From positions 1-10,489 of the forward strand of contig DAIRDH010000089.1 in the NCBI GenBank assembly GCA_036796255.1: DNA of 10,489 nt. The letters run 5' to 3'. Below the pieces are notes generated by a model. That model worked only from the letters and a program-made list of their open reading frames with translations. It was not told the DNA's origin and ran no database searches. The stretch's first letter is position 1; the number at the start of each line of letters is the position of its first letter. Positions 1 through 5,176 of this stretch are shown here, in pieces. A program made the position numbers and the translations under genes. This DNA comes from T3Sed10-241 sp036796255 (GTDB lineage: Bacteria > Bacteroidota > Bacteroidia > Flavobacteriales_D > Cryomorphaceae).

Positions 1-59
1 CCCCTACGTATATGCCCCTACGTATATGCCCCTACGTATATGCCCCTACGTGTATGCCC
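1..59. repeat. 14-bp tandem repeat, four copies, reaching the window edge
   Basis: The unit CCCCTACGTATATG is repeated at 1-14, 15-28 and 29-42. A fourth copy at 43-56 has one change (CGTG for CGTA), and a partial fifth copy is seen at 57-59. Each unit carries the palindrome TACGTA. A period of 14 is not a multiple of three and there are no spacers, so it is neither a coding repeat nor a CRISPR. The array starts at base 1 and may continue to the left. It lies just beyond the 3' end of the minus-strand gene at 94-990. Its function is unknown; iteron-like binding sites or a simple variable-number repeat are both possible. Confidence 0.9.
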
Positions 60-93
60 ATTCGAGTCTGTCCCTGCACAAAAATGATCAACC

Positions 94-990
94 TCACCGC
101 GTACTGAGTACCGCAATAGGCCGAAATCCTACGCAAGGTGAGGACGATTCATAAGTCATGATGCTCTCATTGCGGACATCGTAGCCTGGACTCGCCCAGC
201 TGCCACCAGCGGCTATGCCCTGCTCGGAAAGCATTTCGGCCACATTTCCATTCATATTGTACAATTCGAAGCCATTGGGCGCATAGGAATGAACGGGGGC
301 TGTAACATCTGCATTGCGGTTGATGTCGCCCGGAACGCCAATAAAAACAGGCAACTTCACGATGTGATAGGTTTCCGTCTCCGGGTCGAAAGAGATATTT
401 TCCGGTCCATAGGCCAGAAAGTTGGCCAGCTCACAACCTTGTTTATTTCGCAGGTATGGGCCACCCCAGGCATAAGGCCCCCGGCCGCCGCCCATGGCGG
501 CATGCAACCACTCCTCGAGTTCAGGGAGTCTAAAGCTGAGTTGCATATTTTCTTTAAGGCCAATATCCTGAGTCTTGTAGTGCTCCGTAAGCCATGCGCA
601 ATACAGCTGAGCGGCTTCATGGCTGATGTTCACAACCGGATAATTATTATAGGCCTCGTGGGTGCTGTAATACTCCGCAAAAGGCTCGCTGTTCCACCGG
701 CCTTTAATCCAGTTTTCATTGCGGATGGCAATGACCTCTTGTATCTGTACATCAGCGGTATCCATCGCCGCCAGAAATTGTCGGTATTGGATATTGCTCA
801 CCTCAGTTTTTGAGGCGAAAAAAGCGTTGACTTGCCTTGTCCCGGCTTCTGTTGAAATAGAACCCACCGGAACATAGGCGTATTCTTTGGTGAATACTTT
901 TGAGAGCTTTGCCACCTCCTTAGGCTTGCCGATAAAGGCAGTGATTACGATTGAGAGTAAGATGGCAACGGGAATAGCGAGCTTTTTCAT
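94..990 (-). CDS. Secreted SUMF1/formylglycine-generating-enzyme-like protein
   Basis: This 298-aa protein has an N-terminal hydrophobic signal sequence (about residues 1-21), so it should be exported. The rest has the SUMF1 (FGE-sulfatase/EgtB/PvdO) fold signature in order: TEVSN.QYRQFL near 62-73, YPVVNISHEAAQLYCAWL near 117-134, FRLPELEEWLHAA near 153-165, YAWGG at 173-177, MNGNVAEM at 246-253, AAGGSW at 270-275, and a closing VGFRPI at 287-292. In family members with formylglycine-generating activity, two copper-binding cysteines lie in the R-x-C-type segment before the GFR motif. Here the segment after GGSW (YDVRNESIMTY) has no cysteine, and the single Cys286 sits directly before VGFR, so true FGE activity is unlikely. 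GldJ and GldK of gliding/T9SS machinery have this fold, but those are longer, so I do not assign them. The ATG at 990 is followed by a typical Lys-Lys signal start. No downstream partner is visible before the repeat array. Confidence 0.8.
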   Translation of the reverse strand: MKKLAIPVAILLSIVITAFIGKPKEVAKLSKVFTKEYAYVPVGSISTEAGTRQVNAFFASKTEVSNIQYRQFLAAMDTADVQIQEVIAIRNENWIKGRWNSEPFAEYYSTHEAYNNYPVVNISHEAAQLYCAWLTEHYKTQDIGLKENMQLSFRLPELEEWLHAAMGGGRGPYAWGGPYLRNKQGCELANFLAYGPENISFDPETETYHIVKLPVFIGVPGDINRNADVTAPVHSYAPNGFELYNMNGNVAEMLSEQGIAAGGSWASPGYDVRNESIMTYESSSPCVGFRPIAVLSTR

Positions 991-1123
991 GGTGCTGAGA
1001 TTTTGTATATAACGTGATGAAAGTATGCAAATTGTGGGGAGAGCGAGATCAAGATATACATAGAAGGTGTAAGAGGCCTCATAGTCGAGGATTACATCGT
1101 GTTTTATTGACCCCCTCCGTCCA

Positions 1124-1339
1124 TCACACGCCCCTTGTGCTCAAGGCCGGGTCGGTAGCGCGGATTTCGGCGATGCGTCCATTGCTCACCAACACATCAG
1201 ATGGAGCGCTGAGCCGGGCTGCATCGGAATCAAATATAAGCACGTTGGAAAACAATATGGGCTCCCCGGCTTGGCTGTGTGCAGCCAAAGACGCTGTGAG
1301 TAAAATCAGGGCAAAAACGGTTTGGAAAAAATGATTCAT
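1124..1339 (-). pseudogene. 5' stub of a secreted amidohydrolase (imidazolonepropionase-like)
   Basis: Starting at the ATG at 1339, the frame encodes a signal peptide (FFQTVFALILLTASLAAHSQA). It then reads ILFSNVLIFDSDAARLSAPSDVLVSNGRIAEIRAT. This is the characteristic N-terminal beta-sandwich of the metal-dependent amidohydrolase superfamily, the segment that normally leads into a DGRG...LPGLIDAH metal-binding motif. Here it stops at TGA (1124-1126). Shifting by one base gives D-G-R (1117-1125), the next residues expected, so a frameshift probably lies at the stop. The homology then ends, and the metal-binding HxH and the whole TIM barrel are absent. A GTG six bases upstream (1345) is a less likely start. 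About 70 of the usual 420-450 residues remain, so the gene is not functional. Confidence 0.75.
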
Positions 1340-1471
1340 GGCCACGCTTTATTTTGAGAGGCTAAGCTAATGAGTTTTGTCAATTATCTAAGGGCGATGC
1401 AAGGTTCCAGGTATAGGCTCACTGTCTCTCTGCTGAATCACCTCTGTGAGGTGCAATAGCAATAATTGCAT

Positions 1472-1526
1472 TAATCGGCTCACATATCACAAATTTATGA
1501 GCCGATTAGAATGCCTAATCGGCTCA
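1472..1526. repeat. Three-arm inverted repeat, mutually exclusive hairpins
   Basis: The sequence TAATCGGCTCA occurs at 1472-1482 and again at 1516-1526. Its reverse complement TGAGCCGATTA sits between them at 1498-1508. Arms 2 and 3 form a perfect 12-bp stem (1498-1509 with 1515-1526) closed by the 5-nt loop AATGC. Arms 1 and 2 can instead form an 11-bp stem with a 15-nt loop. No T-run follows on either strand, so a simple intrinsic terminator is unlikely. The layout resembles an attenuator-like switch or a protein-binding array, but no function is shown. Confidence 0.85.
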
Positions 1527-1574
1527 GATCTTCGCAAGCACTTGTTTGGGGTTGCATATGGATGAGAAACTAAA

Positions 1575-1610
1575 AGATTGAATTTAAGCCTGCGTAACTC
1601 GATTCAATCT
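1575..1610. repeat. 9-bp inverted repeat
   Basis: AGATTGAAT at 1575-1583 is matched by its exact reverse complement ATTCAATCT at 1602-1610, with an 18-nt spacer. It lies about 140 bp upstream of the barrel-protein gene. No function can be assigned; a hairpin or a dimeric operator are both possible. Confidence 0.6.
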
Positions 1611-1752
1611 ATATGCACAGGGCAACCGGGCAAGACGTGCACATTGGCCATGGAATGGCGAAATACACATTTTCGGAAAGTGAGAAGATATCTTCCCAAA
1701 ATCTTATCTTGCAAAGAAAAAATTACTAATTCTGGTGAGGGATATCCAAAAC

Positions 1753-2838
1753 ATGAGCTGTAAAGCTAAACCCCAATTTATAAGCGTAAGTGCAAACGTA
1801 GTTTTAATAATTATAGGCTTCTATTTCTGCTTTTTTAATCAAACTATTTTTGCCCAAAAGGGCTACTCCACTCCTTGGACAGACACCTCCCCGATAAATG
1901 GGATTGAACAACTATGGCAATGCCTTCAATACGACGGCTGGTCAGAGGAGGAGAAAATGGTACTGGCTGAAACAGGATGGACTGTCATGATTCATGTCGG
2001 TGCCAATGGTCATGCCCGTATGGAAGATGTACTGGGAATATCAGATGCTGAGATTAAACGCAAGATGCGAGACAAGGCATGTTTGGGCGATTTCGTGCCC
2101 CGAATGTTGGACGGAACCGCCTTACCAGCCTATTATTTTGTGTACCACAACACTGTGGCCCAGGTGGCGCGGCAAATGAGAGAAGGTCCGGATGCTTTCG
2201 AATTGTTTGGATTGGACCTGGCAGATGAGGATTTGGCCGAAGTTAGGTATGGCCGGATGGGCATTGATTTTTTTGGAGGCGCTTACGTCCCGGTATTTAC
2301 AGGCAATGCAGCCGATTATTTCAGCCCAGGTATAGGAGGTAGTTTCGGACTTAGCATCCGTTTTTTGCGTCATCTCACATTTGGGGCGTCTATAGCTTAT
2401 GCAAACCATTATACCACCAATACATTGCCTGAAAATTCGGCGTTGCGCGAAGGAAGGAGCGTGGGCAATTTCGGGGCGGCCTTTATGCTCACCGGCGATT
2501 TGAAATATTTCAGCCTTTCGATTTCCGGTGGGTTCACTGAGATGGGCATCAACGCTGAATTGACAGAACTCAGCCCAGTGAGCACTGTAAGCCTGAGTGG
2601 ATATACCGCAGGGCTGCGCATCGATGTTCCAGTTTGGTCTTTTACTGATAAACTTGGTTTCAATAAAGGCAGTGCATTCAGGAATTCATCCGGTCTTGGG
2701 GTGATGCTGGGCGCAAGGTACAACCACTTCGAAGCGGCAAACTTGCGCGGCTGGATGATTGAGACGGGCATCAACTACCGCTGGCGAAAGAAGGATATTG
2801 AGTCATTCAGGTTGCGAAATAGTTTTTATGAGCGCTGA
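1753..2838 (+). CDS. Exported protein with probable TonB_C-like domain and C-terminal outer-membrane barrel
   Basis: I chose the ATG at 1753 (361 aa) over the in-frame GTG at 1735, because the GTG lies inside the purine-rich GGTGAGGG that probably serves as ribosome binding site. Residues about 14-34 are very hydrophobic and end in FAQ, a likely signal peptide. Residues about 76-120 (TVMIHVGANGHARMEDV...DFVPRMLDGTALPAYYFV) resemble the TonB C-terminal fold: a beta-strand, a G-x-A turn, a helix, then an F-x-P...DG-x-x-x-P segment. From about residue 158 onward the sequence alternates polar and apolar residues with glycine and aromatic positions (DFFGGAYVPVF, GGSFGLSIRF, FGASIAYANHY, YTAGLRIDVPVW, MIETGINYRW), as in a small outer-membrane beta-barrel. 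After the last apparent strand there is a charged tail of about 17 residues, unlike barrels that end on an aromatic residue. I do not recognise a named family. Both neighbours are unrelated and it appears monocistronic. Confidence 0.65.
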   Translation: MSCKAKPQFISVSANVVLIIIGFYFCFFNQTIFAQKGYSTPWTDTSPINGIEQLWQCLQYDGWSEEEKMVLAETGWTVMIHVGANGHARMEDVLGISDAEIKRKMRDKACLGDFVPRMLDGTALPAYYFVYHNTVAQVARQMREGPDAFELFGLDLADEDLAEVRYGRMGIDFFGGAYVPVFTGNAADYFSPGIGGSFGLSIRFLRHLTFGASIAYANHYTTNTLPENSALREGRSVGNFGAAFMLTGDLKYFSLSISGGFTEMGINAELTELSPVSTVSLSGYTAGLRIDVPVWSFTDKLGFNKGSAFRNSSGLGVMLGARYNHFEAANLRGWMIETGINYRWRKKDIESFRLRNSFYER

Positions 2839-2893
2839 GCTGCATAGCACAAGCAGTCCACCAGAGATCATTTCGCCAAAGGCGGAACTCAAC

Positions 2894-3220
2894 TTATTTC
2901 AATGACCCTTCATACCCCAATCCAAAATCCCGCATAGCTTTAATCACTGGCATCGCTGCCTCTCCTTTTGCGGTAAGCGAATACTCCACCCGGGGCGGCA
3001 CCTCACCAAAATTCTCGCGGTGTACCAGGTCGCTTTCGGACATGGTTTTCAATTCCTGGATAAGCATTTTCTCGTTGATGTCGGGAATCAACTTCTTCAA
3101 TGCTGAAAGTCTCAATGACTTTTGGTAGAGCTGAAAAAGGATCAAAAGCTTCCACTTGCCTCCGAGCAGTTCAAGTGTGGTGCGGATTGGACAACGTGCT
3201 GTGATATTGATTTTTTCCAT
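2894..3220 (-). CDS. HxlR-family winged-helix transcriptional regulator
   Basis: This 108-aa protein has the usual length and signature of HxlR repressors. The conserved N-terminal CPIRTTLELLGGKWKLLIL segment (residues 10-28) is followed by the helix-turn-helix (LSALKKLIPDINEKMLIQELKTM, about 38-60) and the wing (PPRVEYSLTAKGEA, about 75-88). Cys10 sits at the position used by YodB, HypR and QorR to sense quinones, diamide or other electrophiles. It is the only cysteine, so sensing could use alkylation or an inter-subunit disulfide. The gene is divergent from two NAD(P)-binding oxidoreductase genes, the standard arrangement for HxlR regulators and their targets. Its own promoter (3262-3291) lies inside the shared control region, so autoregulation is likely. 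Family assignment is firm; the inducer is inferred. Confidence 0.93.
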   Translation of the reverse strand: MEKINITARCPIRTTLELLGGKWKLLILFQLYQKSLRLSALKKLIPDINEKMLIQELKTMSESDLVHRENFGEVPPRVEYSLTAKGEAAMPVIKAMRDFGLGYEGSLK

Positions 3221-3222
3221 AC

Positions 3223-3282
3223 TTACAAAAAGGTGTGTACCTTCCTCTGGTTACCGTACACCAAAGCTAGGTATTTTTGTAA
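3223..3282. promoter_or_regulatory. Divergent control region with long inverted repeat, probable HxlR operator
   Basis: TTACAAAAA at 3223-3231 is mirrored exactly by TTTTTGTAA at 3274-3282, giving an outer 9-bp inverted repeat across the whole gap. Inside it lie GGTGTGTAC (3232-3240) and GTACACC (3256-3262), an imperfect inner inverted repeat. GTACC (3238-3242) faces GGTTAC (3249-3254). HxlR proteins bind as dimers to such dyads between divergent genes. The inner dyad overlaps the end of the minus-strand promoter, as a repressor site would. Binding by this regulator is inferred. Confidence 0.6.
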
Positions 3283-3291
3283 AAAAAACAA
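3262..3291 (-). promoter_or_regulatory. Bacteroidota-type promoter for the HxlR gene
   Basis: Read on the minus strand, TTG (3291-3289) is followed after 19 bases by TAGCTTTG (3269-3262). This matches the Bacteroidota consensus of a -33 TTG and a -7 TAnnTTTG at the expected spacing. It would give an untranslated leader of roughly 35 nt before the ATG at 3220. Confidence 0.65.
3272..3279 (+). promoter_or_regulatory. Candidate -7 element for the oxidoreductase operon
   Basis: TATTTTTG matches TAnnTTTG exactly and lies 15 bp before the ATG at 3295. No clear TTG is present 17-23 bases upstream (GGTTA is the closest), and the leader would be very short. The element is plausible but weaker than the opposing one. 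Confidence 0.4.
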
Positions 3292-3294
3292 TTC

Positions 3295-3930
3295 ATGAAA
3301 ACCATCGCATTGTTTGGGGGTACTGGCAAAACAGGTTCCCACTTTCTCGAAGCGGCGCTTAAAAAAGGCTACACAGTGAAAGCCCTGGTGCGCAATCCCG
3401 ATAAATTAAGTTCAAAGCATGCCATGCTTCAAGCAATAAAGGGTGATGTGCTCAACGCCAGCGACGTGGACAGCACGATCAAAGGTAGCGACATCGTGGT
3501 AAGCCTCTTCGGGCATGTGAAGGGCTCGCCTGAATGGTTGCAAACGAATGGAACAAAACTGATCGTTGAGGCGATGAAGCAGCACGCCGTGCAGCGCATC
3601 ATTTCGCTCTCGGGCGGTGGGCTTCCCTTTACAGAAAAGGATCAGCCCAAGCTTGCCGACAAGCTGATTCGCGGTATTATGAAAATAGCAGTACCCAAGG
3701 TGCTGAACGATGCCATTGCCCACCATAAAGTACTTGAAGATAGTGGCCTGGACTGGGTAATTGTACGCGGACCGCGCCTTACCGATGATCCCCGCAAAGG
3801 CAGCTACCGCGTGGGCTGGGTAGGCGTGAATGCCAGTACTTCCATCGGCCGGGCCGACCTTGCCGACTTCATTTTGACGCAAGTGAAAGATGAGTCTTTC
3901 AATGGCCAAATGCCCTTTGTAAGTTGTTAA
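3295..3930 (+). CDS. NAD(P)-binding oxidoreductase (atypical SDR, NmrA/BVR-B-like)
   Basis: This 211-aa protein begins with a Rossmann beta-alpha-beta unit. The glycine-rich loop GGTGKTG is at residues 8-14, and Arg33 after the second strand (ALVRN) favours NADP(H). It continues with GDVLNASDV (50-58), the IISLSGGG strand (about 102-109) and a DWVIVRGPRL segment (about 153-162). The length and lack of a YxxxK pair fit the atypical SDR group (YwnB/BLVRB-like, SDR_a5). These proteins bind dinucleotide and reduce flavins or quinones, or sense redox state. It is the first gene of an operon, 10 bp from the next Rossmann gene and divergent from the HxlR regulator. That context suggests a role in detoxifying quinones or other electrophiles, but the substrate cannot be read from the sequence. 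Confidence 0.85.
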   Translation: MKTIALFGGTGKTGSHFLEAALKKGYTVKALVRNPDKLSSKHAMLQAIKGDVLNASDVDSTIKGSDIVVSLFGHVKGSPEWLQTNGTKLIVEAMKQHAVQRIISLSGGGLPFTEKDQPKLADKLIRGIMKIAVPKVLNDAIAHHKVLEDSGLDWVIVRGPRLTDDPRKGSYRVGWVGVNASTSIGRADLADFILTQVKDESFNGQMPFVSC

Positions 3931-3940
3931 CTTCGCACTG

Positions 3941-4807
3941 ATGCGAATCCTGATCACAGGCGCCACAGGCAATGTAGGGATTGAGGTGCTGCATGCGCTC
4001 AATTCCCAACAGCACCCGCACAGCGTGGTGGCTGGGGTGAGGAATGTTGAAAAGGCACGAAGGGAATTGTCGGTATTTCGGGAAGTAGATATAGCTGCAT
4101 TCGATTTTGATCAGATCAATCAATTCGGGAGCTATCTAAATGCCGTGGATGTGCTGTTCCTCTTGCGGCCTCCACATATCGCTGATGTACCCAAATATTT
4201 CAAGCCGCTGATCGACGCAGCAGTGCAGCAAAAAGTGAAGCACATCGTGTTCCTCTCCGTGCAAGGAGCCGATAAAAGCACCCTCATCCCCCACCACAAA
4301 ATTGAGAAATTGATTGAGGCCTCTGGGATAGCCTACACCTTCCTGCGCCCGGCATATTTCATGCAAAATTTTAGTACTTCGCTGCGCAGGGATATCGTAG
4401 AAAAGGACCAGGTGTACCTGCCTTCCGGCAAAGCCAAATTTACCCTTATCGACCTTAAGGATGTAGGTGAAGTCGCTGCCAAAGTCCTTATCGGGCCTTC
4501 AAAATACCGGAACATGGCAATGGACCTCACCAATGACGAACAGCTCAACTTTGCTCACATGTGCGCTACATTGAGCCAATCACTTGGGCGAGAAATTGAA
4601 CACAAGTCCCCCTACCTGCTGTCCTTCTTTTTGCGAAAGCGGAAGGAGAAAGTGCCCACGGGCTTTATCATGGTCATGATCATGCTGCATTACCTGCCTC
4701 GTTTTCAATCCACTCCGCCGACCTCTGATTGGGTGGAGAGGATTTTGGGCAGGAAACCAGGCAGTTTCAAGGAGTTTGTGAAGCGGGACAAGGATGTGTG
4801 GCTTTAA
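3941..4807 (+). CDS. NmrA-family NAD(P)-binding protein, QorB-like
   Basis: This 288-aa protein has an N-terminal Rossmann motif ITGATGNVG (residues 5-13) and Arg34 (AGVRN) for the NADP phosphate. The NmrA core follows: VDVLFLLRPP (about 69-78), HIVFLSVQGAD (about 101-111) and HHKIEKLIEASGIAYTFLRP (118-137). The C-terminal part (about 190-285) would form the substrate lobe; it carries a basic patch (FLRKRKEK, about 230-237) and a hydrophobic stretch near 242-253. The length matches NmrA-like and QOR2 proteins. It starts 10 bp after the stop of the preceding Rossmann gene, so the two are probably co-transcribed and under the same HxlR control. The two share architecture but little sequence, so they are paralogues only at fold level. 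Its last bases overlap an antisense remnant at 4804-4914. The substrate is unknown. Confidence 0.87.
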   Translation: MRILITGATGNVGIEVLHALNSQQHPHSVVAGVRNVEKARRELSVFREVDIAAFDFDQINQFGSYLNAVDVLFLLRPPHIADVPKYFKPLIDAAVQQKVKHIVFLSVQGADKSTLIPHHKIEKLIEASGIAYTFLRPAYFMQNFSTSLRRDIVEKDQVYLPSGKAKFTLIDLKDVGEVAAKVLIGPSKYRNMAMDLTNDEQLNFAHMCATLSQSLGREIEHKSPYLLSFFLRKRKEKVPTGFIMVMIMLHYLPRFQSTPPTSDWVERILGRKPGSFKEFVKRDKDVWL

Positions 4808-4914
4808 GAGAAATACCGATACCAGGCAAACATACAATAGGCGCTAACCATGACTAAAACAGCCAGTAGCTCCAACAGCAATGCGCTGGCGAAATCTCCC
4901 TGAAAGGGCTTTAG
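4804..4914 (-). pseudogene. 3' remnant of a membrane-protein gene
   Basis: On the minus strand a 37-codon open frame runs from just after a TGA (4915-4917) to TAA (4804-4806). It encodes a peptide with one strongly hydrophobic segment (SALLLELLAVLVMVSAYCMF) and the short aromatic, basic tail AWYRYFS. This looks like the last transmembrane helix and cytosolic tail of an inner-membrane protein. There is no usable start codon before the segment. Its upstream end coincides with a 10-bp inverted repeat at 4898-4907, and no continuing homology is recognisable beyond it. The stop overlaps the NmrA-like stop on the other strand, so the original genes were probably convergent. The parent family is not identified, and a chance open frame cannot be excluded. 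Confidence 0.4.
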
Positions 4915-4987
4915 TCAAATGAGCTGCCTAATACTTACCGGTTGCAGTGTGTCAACGAAGTGCCGGCTTCGCCATATCCTTTCAGGG
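4898..4987. repeat. 90-bp block bounded by 10-bp inverted repeats (MITE-like)
   Basis: CCCTGAAAGG at 4898-4907 is matched exactly by CCTTTCAGGG at 4978-4987. The block between has its own GC-rich partial pairing (ACCGG near 4938 with CCGGC near 4963). It falls at the upstream limit of the membrane-protein remnant, as an inserted small element might. No clear target-site duplication flanks it, so a stable RNA fold or a chance pairing are alternatives. Confidence 0.4.
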
Positions 4988-5038
4988 TACCGAAATCAGC
5001 GATGCTCAACATTAAATGAGATGGAAAGCGCTGTGTAG

Positions 5039-5057
5039 ACAGCTTCGGACAAGCTGT
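5039..5057. repeat. Small perfect hairpin
   Basis: ACAGCTT (5039-5045) and AAGCTGT (5051-5057) pair perfectly around the 5-nt loop CGGAC. No T-run follows on either strand, so it is not a standard terminator. It lies about 120 bp beyond the 3' end of the minus-strand permease gene. Confidence 0.5.
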
Positions 5058-5176
5058 AAATGCATGGTACAAGGCACAAACTTACAGTTGCCTTTTCTCC
5101 TTGTATTACAGAAAATTGACTTTGCGCAACTTGTCTATTCCGGTTCTATTAAGGCAGCATAAATACAAAGACAGGC

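Larger units (their letters stand above)
1346..1752. other. Non-coding region with inverted repeats
   Basis: This stretch of about 400 bp separates the amidohydrolase stub from the next plus-strand gene. I find no convincing coding sequence on either strand. A 38-codon frame at 1613-1729 and a 61-codon frame at 1578-1763 have no ribosome binding site and no recognisable content. The region holds the three-arm repeat at 1472-1526 and a separate 9-bp inverted repeat at 1575-1610. Upstream of the next gene, GGTGAGGG at 1733-1740 is a plausible ribosome binding site. Confidence 0.6.
4808..5176. other. Intergenic region with repeat structures and no intact gene
   Basis: About 370 bp lie between the convergent NmrA-like gene and the AI-2E permease gene. 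They hold the membrane-protein remnant (4804-4914), an inverted-repeat-bounded 90-bp block (4898-4987) and a small hairpin (5039-5057). Two minus-strand open frames of about 46-48 codons in 4930-5150 have no start region and match nothing I know. No intrinsic terminator with a T-run is evident. Confidence 0.5.

Noticed and set aside
1..59. CRISPR array
   Set aside because: The repeats are contiguous 14-bp units without unique spacers.
289..813. 174-codon plus-strand frame inside the SUMF1-like gene
   Set aside because: The opposite strand has clear family motifs over its entire length; this frame has none.
1018..1110. Short plus-strand frame ending at TGA 1108-1110 as another 3' gene remnant
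   Set aside because: About 30 codons with no recognisable motif; cannot be told from chance.
1578..1763. Short plus-strand frames upstream of the barrel gene (including a 38-codon frame at 1613-1729)
   Set aside because: They have no ribosome binding site, no recognisable residues and overlapping alternatives; probably chance.
2872..2887. Terminator hairpin between the barrel gene and the HxlR gene
   Set aside because: The stem TTCGCC/GGCGGAA needs a bulge and no T-run follows, so it is too weak to list.
3412..4002. 196-codon minus-strand frame over the SDR gene
   Set aside because: It is the shadow of two well-supported Rossmann genes and has no domain features.
4898..4987. Integron attC site
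   Set aside because: The GTTRRRY/RYYYAAC core sites are absent and there is no cassette structure or integrase, although the block is bounded by inverted repeats.
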